Source: Pseudomonas taetrolens
GTDB lineage: Bacteria; Pseudomonadota; Gammaproteobacteria; Pseudomonadales; Pseudomonadaceae
DNA length: 64,000 nucleotides
NCBI RefSeq assembly: GCF_900475285.1
Contig: NZ_LS483370.1
Span: 1,626,001-1,690,000 of the forward strand
Direction of reading: 5' to 3'
Made by a program: the position numbers and the translations under genes
The notes under the pieces: model-generated
What the model was told of the DNA's origin: nothing
What the model saw: the letters and a program-made list of their open reading frames with translations, nothing else
Databases searched by the model: none
Part shown: positions 38,301 through 49,736 of the stretch, piece after piece
Position numbering within the stretch: position 1 is the stretch's first letter
How the letters are laid out: each line of letters starts with the position of its first letter

Positions 38301-38852
38301 CTGGATGCCCAGGATGCCGATCTGGTAGAGGCGCTCGATACGCTGGAAAACGTCATTCGCAAGATCGACAAAGAGACTCGTAGTCGCTTCAAAGACACCT
38401 TTGATCAGATAAATGGTGGATTACAGGCACTTTTCCCAAAAGTTTTCGGGGGCGGCAGCGCTTATTTGGAACTGACGGGCGAAGATCTACTCGATACAGG
38501 GGTAACAATCATGGCGCGACCACCGGGCAAGAAGAACAGCACGATTCATTTGCTGTCCGGTGGGGAGAAAGCGCTGACAGCCCTAGCGTTGGTTTTCGCC
38601 ATTTTCAAGCTCAATCCGGCACCGTTCTGCATGCTCGATGAGGTTGATGCGCCGCTGGATGACGCGAACGTGGGTCGCTACGCACGCCTGGTGAAGGAGA
38701 TGTCGCAGACGGTGCAATTCATCTACATCACTCACAACAAAATCGCCATGGAGATGGCGGATCAGTTGATGGGCGTGACGATGCATGAGCCGGGTTGTTC
38801 GCGTCTGGTGGCGGTTGATGTCGAGGAGGCAATGGCAATGGTCGACGCTTGA
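35364..38852 (+). CDS. smc: Chromosome segregation ATPase SMC
   Basis: A 1162-residue SMC that, with ScpA and ScpB, compacts and helps separate chromosomes. Walker A (GPNGCGKSN) is at about residues 31-39; the ABC signature LLSGGEKALTALALVF (about 1062-1077) and Walker B FCMLDEVDAPLDD (about 1088-1100) are at the C-terminus. Two long coiled-coil arms (about 170-490 and 650-1000) flank a hinge around 500-640. It starts at GTG 35364, two bases after the regulator's stop. Confidence 0.97.
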   Translation: MRLTCIKLAGFKSFVDPTTVTFPSNMAAVVGPNGCGKSNIIDAVRWVMGESSAKNLRGESMTDVIFNGSTTRKPVSQASIELVFDNSDGTLLGEYAAYAEISIRRKVTRDSQTTYYLNGTKCRRRDITDIFLGTGLGPRSYSIIEQGMISKLIESKPEDLRNFIEEAAGISKYKERRRETENRIRRTHENLARLTDLREELGRQLERLHRQAQAAEKYQEYKAEERQLKARLSALRWQALNEQVGQREAVIGNQEVSFEALVAEQRNADASIELLRDGHHDLSERFNLVQGRFYSVGGDIARVEQSIQHGQQRLRQLQDDLREAERSRLETESHLGHDRTMLATLGEELEMLEPEQEVTSAAAEEAAVALEESELGMHGWQEQWDSFNLRSAEPQRQSEVLQARIQQLETSMERVAERQRRLAEERALLAADPEDAAILELSEYLATSELTHEELQIAEEQLVERLEQVRHDLQQATQNQQQAQGDLQRLNGRLASLEALQQAALDPGTGASEWLSEQQLVERPRLAEGLRVEAGWELAVETVLGADLQAVLVDDFSTLDLAGFAQGDLRLFSAGSQGVHPSGSLLDKVEADVDLTPWLGQVRPVETLEQALALRVQLGEGQSLITRDGYWVGRHFLRVRRASEAESGVLARGQEIQRLGLEREEREATLARLEEQLQHLREQQLTQEDAREQVRRRLQDEARQQGEIKAKLSASKAKVEQLTLRRRRLDEELAELAEQRTLEHEHVGEARLRLQDALEAMATDTEQRELLLARRDSLRERLDRVRQDARQHKDHAHQLAVRMGALKAQHDSTRQALERLELQAERLAEKREQLTLNLEEGEAPLEELRLKLEELLDKRLSVDEELKVAQAALEDADRELRDAEKRRNQAEQQSQLIRGQLEQQRMEWQALTVRRTALQDQLLADGYDLHGVLATLDGELNEQQAEEELERIAARIQRLGAINLAAIDEYQQQSERKRYLDAQDADLVEALDTLENVIRKIDKETRSRFKDTFDQINGGLQALFPKVFGGGSAYLELTGEDLLDTGVTIMARPPGKKNSTIHLLSGGEKALTALALVFAIFKLNPAPFCMLDEVDAPLDDANVGRYARLVKEMSQTVQFIYITHNKIAMEMADQLMGVTMHEPGCSRLVAVDVEEAMAMVDA

Positions 38853-39110
38853 GCTATAAGCAAGTAGGGCCAAAATTTTCTTCTTGTCAGAAAATTCCTA
38901 AGGATTTGACTGATATGACTTGTAGGTCTGCGGCTACATGGGCTTAGCTCAATGCGACAGACGGTGTAAAGTTATCTTTGGTCGTGTTAATTTAACGTCT
39001 AATTTTTTTGTACGTGGGTAAAACGCCATTCAGAACATAGAGTTGGCGCCACGTTTTAAAGGGCTTTAGGCTCTTCTTTATAGAATCATTTTTTAGGGGC
39101 ACGGGATTAC

Positions 39111-39989
39111 ATGGAAATCGGTCTGCGCGAGTGGCTGATAGTCATCGGCATAGTGGTCATCGCCGGTATTCTTTTTGATGGCTGGCGCCGTATGCGTGGC
39201 GGCAAGGGCAAGCTCAAGTTTCGCCTTGATCGCAGCTTCTCCAACGCCCCTGACGAGGAAGAAACCAGCCCTGAGTTGCTGGGTCCTTCACGTGTCCTGG
39301 ACACGCCTAACCACAAAGAGCCCCAGCTCGATGAGCACGATTTGCCATCAGTGAGCATGTCGGCGCGTGACAAGGGTTCCAAGCGCAGCAAGCGTGGCGG
39401 TGAGCCAAGCCAGGGCGACCTGAACCTGGACCTCGACCTGGATGGCGGCCCGAGCCTGAGCGCCCGTGATGATGATTTTCCGGACGAAACCCGCTCACGT
39501 GGGCGTTCAGTGCCAAACGTGTCCGCGGTTGAGGAAAAAGAGCAGCCTCAGCAGGCCGCTCAGGAAGTCCTGGTAATCAGCGTGATCAGCCGCGATCCGG
39601 CCGGATTCAAAGGCCCGGCGCTGCTGCAGAACATCCTTGAAAGCGGTCTGCGTTTTGGCGAGATGGATATTTTCCATCGCCACGAAAGCATGGCCGGCAA
39701 TGGCGAAGTACTGTTCTCCATGGCCAACGCCGTCAAGCCGGGCGTATTTGATCTGGACGACATTGACCTGTTCTCCACACCAGCTGTGAGCTTCTTCCTC
39801 GGTTTGCCTGGTCCGCGCCATCCAAAGCAGGCTTTCGATGTGATGGTTGCCGCAGCACGCAAACTGTCCCAGGAGCTTAACGGTGAGCTCAAGGATGATC
39901 AGCGCAGTGTTTTGACCGCGCAGACCATCGAGCATTACCGTCAGCGCATTGTTGAGTTCGAGCGTCGGGCCTTGACCCAAAAACGTTGA
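39111..39989 (+). CDS. zipA: Cell division protein ZipA
   Basis: ZipA anchors FtsZ to the membrane at the division site. The 292 residues have an N-terminal transmembrane helix (about 7-22, [20 protein letters not shown] region), a basic stretch, a long charged, low-complexity linker (about 40-145) and the C-terminal FtsZ-binding domain from about 150 ([20 protein letters not shown]). The 258-base gap after smc is AT-rich and may hold its promoter. The order smc, zipA, ligA is conserved. Confidence 0.95.
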   Translation: MEIGLREWLIVIGIVVIAGILFDGWRRMRGGKGKLKFRLDRSFSNAPDEEETSPELLGPSRVLDTPNHKEPQLDEHDLPSVSMSARDKGSKRSKRGGEPSQGDLNLDLDLDGGPSLSARDDDFPDETRSRGRSVPNVSAVEEKEQPQQAAQEVLVISVISRDPAGFKGPALLQNILESGLRFGEMDIFHRHESMAGNGEVLFSMANAVKPGVFDLDDIDLFSTPAVSFFLGLPGPRHPKQAFDVMVAAARKLSQELNGELKDDQRSVLTAQTIEHYRQRIVEFERRALTQKR

Positions 39990-40035
39990 AATCCCCTGGG
40001 GGCGGCAGGCTTGCCCCCGGTGCGGAGCAAAATGA

Positions 40036-42438
<2,403 letters not shown>

Positions 42439-42452
42439 AGGGCGGCGGGGGC

Positions 42453-42493
42453 GAGCAAGCTGAATCCAAGTGCTTGAACCCGCTCATTTTTTT
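42453..42493 (+). terminator. Possible terminator after ligA
   Basis: GAGCAAGC (42453-42460) pairs with GCTTG (42472-42476) and CTC (42483-42485), leaving an internal loop, and is followed by seven T (42487-42493). The stem is imperfect, so this is a moderate call. Confidence 0.5.
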
Positions 42494-42509
42494 ATTCTTG
42501 CCCGAGCGG

Positions 42510-42537
42510 TTGTAACTTTTCGTCAGACAGGTACAAT
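42510..42537 (+). promoter_or_regulatory. Sigma-70 promoter of the 4.5S RNA gene
   Basis: TTGTAA (42510-42515) and TACAAT (42532-42537) with a 16-base spacer. This would start RNA near 42544, about 25 bases before the predicted mature 4.5S 5' end, suggesting 5' processing. Confidence 0.65.
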
Positions 42538-42568
42538 GGCGCCGTTCGCTGCTAGGCGGATGTTGTTA

Positions 42569-42682
42569 TGGTGACCCTATCGGTCCCCCCGCAACGATTA
42601 CCCGTGAACCTGGTCAGATCCGGAAGGAAGCAGCCACAGCGGGAACATTGTGTGCCGGGGTGTGGCTGGTGGGGTTGCCTCC
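42569..42682 (+). ncRNA. ffs: 4.5S RNA of the signal recognition particle
   Basis: The highly conserved Ffh-binding core GGTCAGATCCGGAAGGAAGC lies at about 42612-42631, followed by CAGCC, and the 3' half has GTGCCGGGGTGTGGCTGGTGG. The ends pair: GGTGACCC (42570-42577) with GGGTTGCC (42672-42679). Length about 114 bases, as for E. coli 4.5S RNA. It lies between ligA and dnaX. The ends are estimated from the pairing. Confidence 0.95.
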
Positions 42683-42690
42683 ATTTCAAG

Positions 42691-42716
42691 AACCCTGTTC
42701 CATAGGGTTGTTGCTT
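42691..42716 (+). terminator. Hairpin downstream of 4.5S RNA
   Basis: AACCCT/AGGGTT (42691-42696 with 42704-42709) followed by a broken T-rich stretch (GTTGCTT). A likely but weak end for the RNA transcript. Confidence 0.45.
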
Positions 42717-42947
42717 CAAAGCGAAGCGAGTCCGCTTCACAGGCGCTCCGGCGTTGCCGTGTCATTCCCGATCAAGCCCGTATTCAACGTTCCCGTGAAC
42801 GGTTGATGTTTTGTCGCGTCCGGATTTTCAGCCCGTTCGGGTTGTTTAAATGCCCGTGCCGGCATATTAGGCGAGCGCATCAGATGCAATTTTGGCCTTG
42901 CTCCGCTAGCATTAGCCCCCTCCGCTTTTCAGACGCGACGGTTATCA

Positions 42948-44987
42948 ATGAGTTATCAGGTTCTTGCACGTAAATGGCGTCCGCGCTCGTTCCGCGAAAT
43001 GGTCGGCCAGACCCATGTGCTCAAGGCTCTGATCAATGCCCTGGACAGTCAGCGCCTGCATCACGCCTACCTTTTTACCGGTACCCGTGGCGTCGGCAAG
43101 ACCACCATTGCGCGGATCATCGCCAAATGCCTGAACTGTGAAACAGGTATCACTTCGACGCCCTGCGGAACGTGTTCGGTCTGTCGCGAAATCGACGAGG
43201 GGCGCTTTGTCGACCTGATCGAAATCGACGCCGCCAGCCGCACCAAGGTCGAGGACACGCGTGAGCTGCTCGACAACGTGCAGTACGCGCCAAGCCGTGG
43301 GCGCTTCAAGGTCTACCTGATCGACGAAGTGCACATGCTGTCCAGCCATTCCTTCAATGCGCTGTTGAAAACCCTTGAAGAGCCGCCGCCCTACGTCAAA
43401 TTCATTCTGGCGACCACGGATCCGCAAAAGCTGCCGGCCACTATTCTTTCCCGCTGTCTGCAGTTCTCGCTGAAAAACATGACGCCCGAGCGAGTGGTCG
43501 AGCATTTGACCCACGTACTCGGTGTCGAAAACGTTCCGTTTGAAGACGATGCCCTGTGGTTGCTGGGGCGCGCCGCTGACGGCTCGATGCGTGATGCCAT
43601 GAGTCTGACGGACCAGGCCATTGCTTTCGGTGAGGGCAAGGTTTTGGCCGCCGATGTGCGTGCCATGCTGGGGACGCTTGATCACGGTCAGGTGTTCGAT
43701 CTGTTGCATGCTTTGATTGAAGGCGATGCGCGGGCATTGCTGGAAGCCGTGCGCCATCTGGCTGAACAAGGCCCGGACTGGAATGGCGTGCTGTCGGAAA
43801 TCCTTAACGTTTTCCACCGTGTGGCGATTGCCCAGGCGTTGCCCGAGGGTGTCGACAACGGGCACGGAGACCGCAACCGTGTGTTGGCACTGGCCAAGGC
43901 GTTACCCGCCGAAGACGTGCAGTTTTACTACCAGATGGGCCTTATCGGCCGGCGTGACCTGCCATTGGCACCGGATCCGCGGGGTGGCTTTGAAATGGTC
44001 CTGCTGCGGATGCTGGCGTTCCGTCCGGCTGATACCGCTGACACACCGAGTCAGCCGCTAAAGCCAGTGGGGATCAGCCAGGCCACAGTTGATTCCTCCC
44101 AGGCCGTGGCGGGTGCGACACCTGTCGCTCCGGTAGTTGCCCATGAATCCGAGCCGGTGGTTGCGCCCGTGCCGGCGCCTGTCATCGAGCCTGCGCCTGT
44201 AGCGGTTGCCGTGCCCAAGGACTTGCCCTGGAACGAGCCGTCAGCTCCGCAGGTGGAGGAGCAGCTTGCGCCTGAGCCTGAGCCCGTTCTGGATACGGCG
44301 GGTGAGCAGCCGGATTTGCCGCCCATGCCGCTGCCCATCCCGGACAGTGTGGTTCCGGATGCGCCGGACTGGACCGCCGCGCCGCTGCCTGAGCCAACCG
44401 CCGGTCAGGTGGATGCTGCGCTGTCTGGCATGGATCGTGACGATGAGCCGCCGCTGGACGAAGATTACATCGAGCCCGATATGGATTCGGCGGCGTACAG
44501 CTACCTCGATGAGCTCGCCAGTGAGCATGCTTCCGAGCCTGCACCTGAGCCAGAACCCTTGCCGGCTGCGATGCCTGCAACCGGGCTGGCCCTTGAATGG
44601 CTGAGCATGTTCCCCAAATTACCGGTATCGGGCATGACGGCAAGCATCGGTGCCAACTGCACCCTGATTGCGGTCGACGGTGATGACTGGCTGCTGCATC
44701 TGGACCCGGCCCACAGTGCGCTGTTCAATGCGACTCAGCAGCGCCGGTTGAACGATGCACTGAACCAGTACCACCAGCGCACACTCAAAGTCACGATAGA
44801 GCTGGTCAAGCCCGAGCAGGAAACCCCGGCTCAGGCAGCTTCCCGCTTCCGGGCTGAGCGTCAGCGATTGGCAGAAGAATCGATTTATGCCGATCCTTTG
44901 ATCCAGCAAATGATTCAACAGTTTGGCGCGGCTGTCCGCGACGATACGATTCAACCTGTCGATGTTGTCGAGGCCAAGGCTTCGTAA
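42948..44987 (+). CDS. dnaX: DNA polymerase III subunits gamma/tau
   Basis: The clamp-loader ATPase of the replicase. Of 679 residues, about 1-365 are the AAA+ core: Walker A GTRGVGKTT (K51), zinc cysteines C64, C73, C76 and C79, DEVHMLS, and the sensor/arginine motif LSRC. A Pro/Ala/Glu-rich linker (about 365-535) follows, with repeated VAPVPAPV-like and EPEP stretches, and then the tau C-terminal part that binds DnaB and the alpha subunit. I see no A-AAA-AAG slippery heptamer as used in E. coli to make gamma, so full-length tau may be the main product. Confidence 0.96.
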   Translation: MSYQVLARKWRPRSFREMVGQTHVLKALINALDSQRLHHAYLFTGTRGVGKTTIARIIAKCLNCETGITSTPCGTCSVCREIDEGRFVDLIEIDAASRTKVEDTRELLDNVQYAPSRGRFKVYLIDEVHMLSSHSFNALLKTLEEPPPYVKFILATTDPQKLPATILSRCLQFSLKNMTPERVVEHLTHVLGVENVPFEDDALWLLGRAADGSMRDAMSLTDQAIAFGEGKVLAADVRAMLGTLDHGQVFDLLHALIEGDARALLEAVRHLAEQGPDWNGVLSEILNVFHRVAIAQALPEGVDNGHGDRNRVLALAKALPAEDVQFYYQMGLIGRRDLPLAPDPRGGFEMVLLRMLAFRPADTADTPSQPLKPVGISQATVDSSQAVAGATPVAPVVAHESEPVVAPVPAPVIEPAPVAVAVPKDLPWNEPSAPQVEEQLAPEPEPVLDTAGEQPDLPPMPLPIPDSVVPDAPDWTAAPLPEPTAGQVDAALSGMDRDDEPPLDEDYIEPDMDSAAYSYLDELASEHASEPAPEPEPLPAAMPATGLALEWLSMFPKLPVSGMTASIGANCTLIAVDGDDWLLHLDPAHSALFNATQQRRLNDALNQYHQRTLKVTIELVKPEQETPAQAASRFRAERQRLAEESIYADPLIQQMIQQFGAAVRDDTIQPVDVVEAKAS

Positions 44988-45065
44988 CACCAGGATAGGC
45001 ACTTACAGCCCGAGGTCAGTGTTGATCGCGGGTGCATTGTCCAAATAACGTTTGAGGTGATTCCC

Positions 45066-45404
45066 ATGATGAAAGGTGGCATGGCCGGCCTGATGAAGCA
45101 GGCGCAGCAGATGCAGGAAAAAATGGCCAAGATGCAGGAAGAACTGGCCAATGCTGAAGTCACCGGCAAGGCAGGTGGCGATATGGTGAGTGTGGTGATG
45201 ACCGGTCGTCACGACATCAAGCGCGTCAGCATTGACCCGTCCGTGATTGCAGGCGTCAGCGAAGAAGACCTCGAAATGCTCGAGGCGCTTTTGGCCGCCG
45301 CCGTCAACGACGCCGTGCGCAAGGTCGAAGCCAACAGCCAGGACAAAATGTCGGGTGTGACTGCCGGTATGCAACTGCCGCCGGGCATGAAGCTGCCTTT
45401 CTAA
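45066..45404 (+). CDS. YbaB/EbfC nucleoid-associated protein
   Basis: A 112-residue DNA-binding protein of the YbaB/EbfC family, with the typical N-terminus [20 protein letters not shown] and the motif [18 protein letters not shown]. The family binds DNA as a dimer and nearly always lies between dnaX and recR. ATG 45066 follows GAGGTGA by seven bases. A terminator separates it from recR. Confidence 0.95.
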   Translation: MMKGGMAGLMKQAQQMQEKMAKMQEELANAEVTGKAGGDMVSVVMTGRHDIKRVSIDPSVIAGVSEEDLEMLEALLAAAVNDAVRKVEANSQDKMSGVTAGMQLPPGMKLPF

Positions 45405-45417
45405 GGCGGGTTCGACA

Positions 45418-45446
45418 ATGCCAGGCCATGTGCCTGGCATTTTTTT
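45418..45446 (+). terminator. Intrinsic terminator after ybaB
   Basis: ATGCCAGGC/GCCTGGCAT (45418-45426 with 45432-45440), a 9-bp perfect stem with a five-base loop, followed by six T. Confidence 0.93.
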
Positions 45447-45549
45447 GCCTGCCCGGCAGGCAGCGTCGAATCGAACGGTCGCAGGTATTTGACGCTGGCC
45501 CGGTCCGCGGGTATAAACCGCGTCTTGTTGTTTTGTCGGACTTTTCCCT

Positions 45550-46152
45550 ATGAGCTTTAGCCCCCTGATTCGCCAACTGATCGATGCCTTGCGTACTTTG
45601 CCGGGTGTGGGCCAAAAGACTGCCCAGCGCATGGCGCTGCAATTGCTCGAGCGTGATCGCAGCGGTGGCTCGCGTTTGGCGCTGGCCTTGAGTCAGGCGA
45701 TGGAAGGCGTGGGTCATTGCCGTCTGTGCAGAACCCTGACCGAAGACGACTTGTGCCCGCAGTGTGCGGACATGCGCCGGGACGACACGTTGCTGTGCGT
45801 CGTAGAGGGTCCGATGGATGTCTACGCCGTCGAGCAGACCGGGTATCGCGGTCGTTACTTCGTGCTCAAGGGGCATTTATCGCCACTGGACGGGCTGGGG
45901 CCCGAGGCGATCGGCATTCCGCAACTGATGGCGCGTATTGAAGAGCAGGGCACCTTCAGTGAAGTGATCCTGGCGACCAACCCGACCGTCGAAGGTGAAG
46001 CCACCGCGCATTACATTGCCCAGCTATTGAGCAGCAAAGGCCTGATCGCTTCGAGGATTGCCCACGGTGTACCGCTGGGCGGCGAGCTGGAGCTGGTGGA
46101 TGGCGGCACCCTGGCTCACTCGTTCGCCGGGCGCAAACCGATCACCTTGTAA
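45550..46152 (+). CDS. recR: Recombination mediator protein RecR
   Basis: RecR acts with RecO and RecF to load RecA at gaps. The 200 residues have a helix-hairpin-helix ([18 protein letters not shown], about 14-31), a four-cysteine zinc site ([16 protein letters not shown], about 57-72) and a Toprim domain ([19 protein letters not shown] onwards). Size and motif order are standard. It has its own start region after the upstream terminator. Confidence 0.96.
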   Translation: MSFSPLIRQLIDALRTLPGVGQKTAQRMALQLLERDRSGGSRLALALSQAMEGVGHCRLCRTLTEDDLCPQCADMRRDDTLLCVVEGPMDVYAVEQTGYRGRYFVLKGHLSPLDGLGPEAIGIPQLMARIEEQGTFSEVILATNPTVEGEATAHYIAQLLSSKGLIASRIAHGVPLGGELELVDGGTLAHSFAGRKPITL

Positions 46153-46185
46153 ATCCGGACTGTTTAGCGGCTACAGAGGCTGTTT

Positions 46186-46323
46186 GTAGCAGCGGTCGAG
46201 TAGAGCGAGGCCGCGTCGGACTGCGTAGCAGTGTGGGGTGCAGTGTTCCCGCCTTGGGACGTAGCCTCGCTCCGCTCGTCAACGGCTACGGGCCTCCTGT
46301 AGCCGCTGCCGAAGGCTGCGCAA
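46186..46323. repeat. REP-like inverted pair between recR and apt
   Basis: A 26-base arm at 46186-46211 (GTAGCAGCGGTCGAGTAGAG...) is matched, with several mismatches, by the reverse complement of 46264-46289. A further copy-like segment GTAGCCGCTGCCGAAGGCTG begins at 46299. The two arms can fold into a long imperfect hairpin. Related sequence occurs at 63269-63300 in this window. Likely a dispersed extragenic palindromic repeat. Confidence 0.65.
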
Positions 46324-46325
46324 TT

Positions 46326-46871
46326 TTACTCGGTCAGCGAGAACTCGGTCAGGCAGAAGCTCGGGATGCCCATTTCTTGCAGGCGTCTGGAACCGCCCAG
46401 TTCCGGCAGGTCAATGATGGCGGCAGCTTCGAAGATCTGTGCTCCCATGCGACGAACCAGGTTGGCTGCTGCAATCAGCGTTCCGCCGGTGGCGATCAGG
46501 TCATCGACAATCAGCAGTGAGTCGCCTTCACACAGGCTGTCGGCGTGAACTTCCAGGAACGCTTCACCATATTCGGTCTGATAGCCTTCGGCCAAAACGT
46601 CAGCGGGCAATTTGCCTTGCTTGCGGAACAGGATCAGCGGCTTGTTGAGTTGATGGGCCAGTACTGAACCGATCAGAAATCCTCGGGCGTCCATCGCACC
46701 GATATGGCTGAAGTCAGCCTCGACATAGCGCTCGATAAAGCTATCGGCGATCACGCGCATGGCGCGGGGGGATTGGTACAGCGGGGTGATGTCGCGAAAA
46801 ATGACCCCCGGCTTGGGGAAATCGATCACAGGGCGAATCAGGGTTTTGAGGCAGAAGTCGTCGAAGACCAT
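46326..46871 (-). CDS. apt: Adenine phosphoribosyltransferase
   Basis: Apt salvages adenine to AMP using PRPP. The 181-residue protein has the PRPP-binding motif [13 protein letters not shown] (about 117-129), the N-terminal [13 protein letters not shown] and the flexible-loop region FRKQGKLP. It is convergent with recR, and lies 55 bases from the anr stop on the same strand. Confidence 0.95.
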   Translation of the reverse strand: MVFDDFCLKTLIRPVIDFPKPGVIFRDITPLYQSPRAMRVIADSFIERYVEADFSHIGAMDARGFLIGSVLAHQLNKPLILFRKQGKLPADVLAEGYQTEYGEAFLEVHADSLCEGDSLLIVDDLIATGGTLIAAANLVRRMGAQIFEAAAIIDLPELGGSRRLQEMGIPSFCLTEFSLTE

Positions 46872-46926
46872 TATCGGGTGTCCTGGCGTGCGTTAAGCGC
46901 GCCAGTATAGCCCGGTCACGCCTGTT

Positions 46927-47661
46927 TTAACCGTCCAGTGTGCCACCCGCCAGGGCGCAGAGCCTGATTGGGTCAAGGATGTGGACTTCCTTGCCTTCGG
47001 CGGTGATCAATTGGTTTTCTTGCAGGCGAGTAAATACCCGTGACACCGTTTCAACGGCCAGACCCAGGTAGTTGCCGATTTCATTGCGCGACATGCTCAG
47101 GCGGAACTGATTGGGCGAGAACCCGCGAGCGCGGAAGCGTGCCGAGAGGTTGACCAGGTAGGTCGCGATACGCTCATCGGCGGTCTTTTTCGACAGCAGC
47201 AGCATCATTTGCTGATCGTCACGAATTTCTCGGCTCATGACACGCATCAGTTGGCGGCGCAACTGGGGCAGTTGCACGGAAAGCTCATCCAGGCGCTCGA
47301 AGGGGATTTCGCAGACTGGGGTGGTCTCCAGGGCCTGAGCCGATACCGGGTAGGTGTCAGTGTCCATGCCTGACAGGCCGACCAGTTCGCTCGGCAGGTG
47401 GAAACCGGTGATTTGCTCTTCGCCGTTGTCACTCAGGCTGAAGGTTTTGAGCGCACCAGAGCGTACGGCGTAGACCGAGCCAAAGGTGTCGCCCTGACGA
47501 AACAGAAATTCGCCTTTTTTCAGGGGGCGGCCGCGCTTGACGATTTCCTCCAGTGCATCCATGTCTTCCAGATTCAACGAACGCGGTAAACACAGAGGTG
47601 CCAGACTGCAGTCCTTGCAGTGAGCCTGGTTGAGGGCGCGCAGTTTTACTGGCTCGGACAT
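46927..47661 (-). CDS. anr: Anr, FNR-type oxygen-sensing transcription regulator
   Basis: A 244-residue CRP/FNR protein. The 4Fe-4S ligands expected from FNR are present: C15, C18 and C24 ([11 protein letters not shown]) and C117 (TPVCEIP). A cAMP-type beta-roll follows, then a dimer helix and a helix-turn-helix ([20 protein letters not shown]) with the E-SR pattern that reads TTGAT-N4-ATCAA. Without oxygen it activates haem, cbb3 oxidase and denitrification genes. ATG 47661 fits the family; a frame to 47688 adds nine residues. Candidate boxes occur before hemN and the second cco operon in this window. Confidence 0.96.
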   Translation of the reverse strand: MSEPVKLRALNQAHCKDCSLAPLCLPRSLNLEDMDALEEIVKRGRPLKKGEFLFRQGDTFGSVYAVRSGALKTFSLSDNGEEQITGFHLPSELVGLSGMDTDTYPVSAQALETTPVCEIPFERLDELSVQLPQLRRQLMRVMSREIRDDQQMMLLLSKKTADERIATYLVNLSARFRARGFSPNQFRLSMSRNEIGNYLGLAVETVSRVFTRLQENQLITAEGKEVHILDPIRLCALAGGTLDG

Positions 47662-47813
47662 TTCTTCGATCCTTGTGGGAAAACACACATAATCTGCAAG
47701 GGTAACTCAGCGGGGGAATCGAGACCAGCGCGAGCACTGCCCTGATGCCTCTCTCAAGTTGCCGTTGGCAGTGCCGATAACCCGGTAACAGCGAACAGCA
47801 GGAAGCACTGACG

Positions 47814-48293
47814 ATGTCATCACTGGGTGGAGTTACCCTGAGTCAAAGCGGGATGTTGCCGGTTTCAGAACCGGTTACGCCTCCCCGCAATGCCGCATCC
47901 GGTACCAAGGATCCGGCACCGGATGAGGCCGTGACGGCACCTGTAGAAGGTGTCAGGGTGACAATTTCCGGGGCCGCCATGAAAGCGGCCCGTGAACAGA
48001 AAAGCCAGAACAGTGATATCGAAGAAAGCGGCTTGCCGGATCAGACCCAGAAGATCCTGAAGATGATCCGCGAGATCAAAAAGCAGATCGCCGAAAAGCA
48101 GGCCCAATTGCAGCAGGTGATGACCAATAGCCGCTTGAGTCCTGACCAGGCCCGCGCTCAAGTGGCGGGACTGCAAACGCAAATAGCCAGTTTGACGGCG
48201 GCCTTGATGACGGCAACGGCCAGTCTGGCCAAGGCCATGAAAGACCTGAGTGCCGACGATGCGCTCAAGGCGGCTTCGTTGGTGGCGCGTTAG
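47814..48293 (+). CDS. Hypothetical coiled-coil protein, FlxA-like
   Basis: A 159-residue soluble protein with no enzymatic motif. Residues 1-55 are low-complexity and rich in Pro, Ala and Val; about 75-150 form a predicted helical coiled coil (KMIREIKKQIAEKQAQLQQV, then ARAQVAGLQTQIASLTAAL). This layout resembles FlxA-like proteins. ATG 47814 has an AGGAAG ribosome site. It is divergent from anr and convergent with hemN, with a four-base overlap. Pseudomonas has a gene at this same place (between anr and hemN), so the linkage looks conserved. Function unknown. Confidence 0.75.
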   Translation: MSSLGGVTLSQSGMLPVSEPVTPPRNAASGTKDPAPDEAVTAPVEGVRVTISGAAMKAAREQKSQNSDIEESGLPDQTQKILKMIREIKKQIAEKQAQLQQVMTNSRLSPDQARAQVAGLQTQIASLTAALMTATASLAKAMKDLSADDALKAASLVAR

Positions 48294-49672
48294 ATGACCC
48301 GCGAGAAGCGCTGACGGTTTTGCTGTTCCAGGTAGGCGTCGAACACCATGCACACCGAACGTACCAGCAGTCGACCGGCAGGCAGTACCGTCAGTTGCTG
48401 GTTGTCGAGTGCAATCAGCCCGTCTGCGGCCATCTGTTCCAGAGACGGCCACTGTGGAGCGAAATAACCTCTGAAGTCGATGTTGAAACGTTGTTCTACG
48501 TACGCGAATGGCAGCTGCAGGTTGCAGATGATTTGCTGGATGACTTCGCGCCGTATCCGGTCATCCTGATTGCACAGCAAGCCGCGGCTGGTCGCCAGTT
48601 GAGCACTGCCCAGGGTGTGCTGGTACTGCGCGAGGTCGCTGGTGTTCTGGCAATACAGTTCTCCGATCTGGCTGATGGCCGACACACCAAGGCCTATCAG
48701 ATCGCAGTGACCATGGGTGGTGTAGCCCTGGAAGTTGCGTTGCAGGGTTGATTCTTCCTGGGCGATGGCCAGTTCGTCATCCGGCAGCGCGAAATGGTCC
48801 ATGCCGATGTACCGATAACCCGCGCCGGTGAGCTGTTCGATGGTGCGTTCCAGCATCAGCAATTTATCGGTCGCAGAAGGCAGGTCGCTGGTGTTGATCC
48901 GGCGCTGTGGCATGAAGCGTTCGGGCAAGTGCGCGTAGTTGAAGACGGACAGGCGATCCGGTTGCAGACGGATCACTTCGTCAACGGTGCGTGCAAAGGC
49001 GTCAGGGGTTTGCCGGGGCAAGCCATAGATCAGATCGATATTGATCGAGCGGAACTGCAGCGTGCGGGCAGCGTCGATGACGGCTCGTGTTTCCTCCAGG
49101 CTTTGCAGGCGATTGACTGCCCGCTGTACGTCCGGGTCGAGGTCCTGCAAGCCGATGCTGACCCGGTTGAAGCCCAGCTCGCGCAGCAGGCCCATGGTCG
49201 ACCAGTCCGCTTCACGCGGGTCGATCTCGATCCCGTAGTCCCCCGAGTCGTCGTCCAGCAGATTGAAGTGCTTGCGCAGGTGGGCCATCAACTGGCGCAG
49301 TTCGTCGTGACTGAGAAACGTGGGAGTCCCCCCGCCGATATGCAGTTGCTCGACCTTTTGCTTCGGGTCGAGATGGCAGGCTACCAGCTGGATTTCCTGT
49401 TCGAGCCGCTGCAAGTAGGGCTGTGTCCGGCCACGGTCTTTGGTGATGACCTTGTTGCAGGCGCAGTAATAGCAAATGTTCGCGCAAAAGGGCACGTGCA
49501 CGTACAGCGATAGCGGGCGCAGAGCCTTTCGACTTTCGCGCAGCGCATGCAACAGGTCGAACGGGCTGACCTGGTCGTGGAACTGCAGGGCTGTCGGGTA
49601 CGAGGTATAGCGCGGTCCGGCCAGATCGTAGCGGCGAATGAGATCTGAGTCCCAACGAATGGCGTCGAGCAT
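48290..49672 (-). CDS. hemN: Oxygen-independent coproporphyrinogen III oxidase
   Basis: HemN is a radical-SAM enzyme that makes protoporphyrinogen IX in haem synthesis without oxygen. The 460 residues carry the radical-SAM cluster motif in YVHVPFCANICYYCACNK (CxxxCxxC with a following C), GGGTPTFL and the substrate motif YTSYPTALQF close to the N-terminus. A perfect Anr box lies about 71 bases upstream of the start, so it should be induced at low oxygen. Confidence 0.96.
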   Translation of the reverse strand: MLDAIRWDSDLIRRYDLAGPRYTSYPTALQFHDQVSPFDLLHALRESRKALRPLSLYVHVPFCANICYYCACNKVITKDRGRTQPYLQRLEQEIQLVACHLDPKQKVEQLHIGGGTPTFLSHDELRQLMAHLRKHFNLLDDDSGDYGIEIDPREADWSTMGLLRELGFNRVSIGLQDLDPDVQRAVNRLQSLEETRAVIDAARTLQFRSINIDLIYGLPRQTPDAFARTVDEVIRLQPDRLSVFNYAHLPERFMPQRRINTSDLPSATDKLLMLERTIEQLTGAGYRYIGMDHFALPDDELAIAQEESTLQRNFQGYTTHGHCDLIGLGVSAISQIGELYCQNTSDLAQYQHTLGSAQLATSRGLLCNQDDRIRREVIQQIICNLQLPFAYVEQRFNIDFRGYFAPQWPSLEQMAADGLIALDNQQLTVLPAGRLLVRSVCMVFDAYLEQQNRQRFSRVI

Positions 49673-49736
49673 GCGTGCATTCCCCTGGGATGACTGACAA
49701 TGCGCTGGAGTCTAGGGGGTGGGGATTTGATGCACC

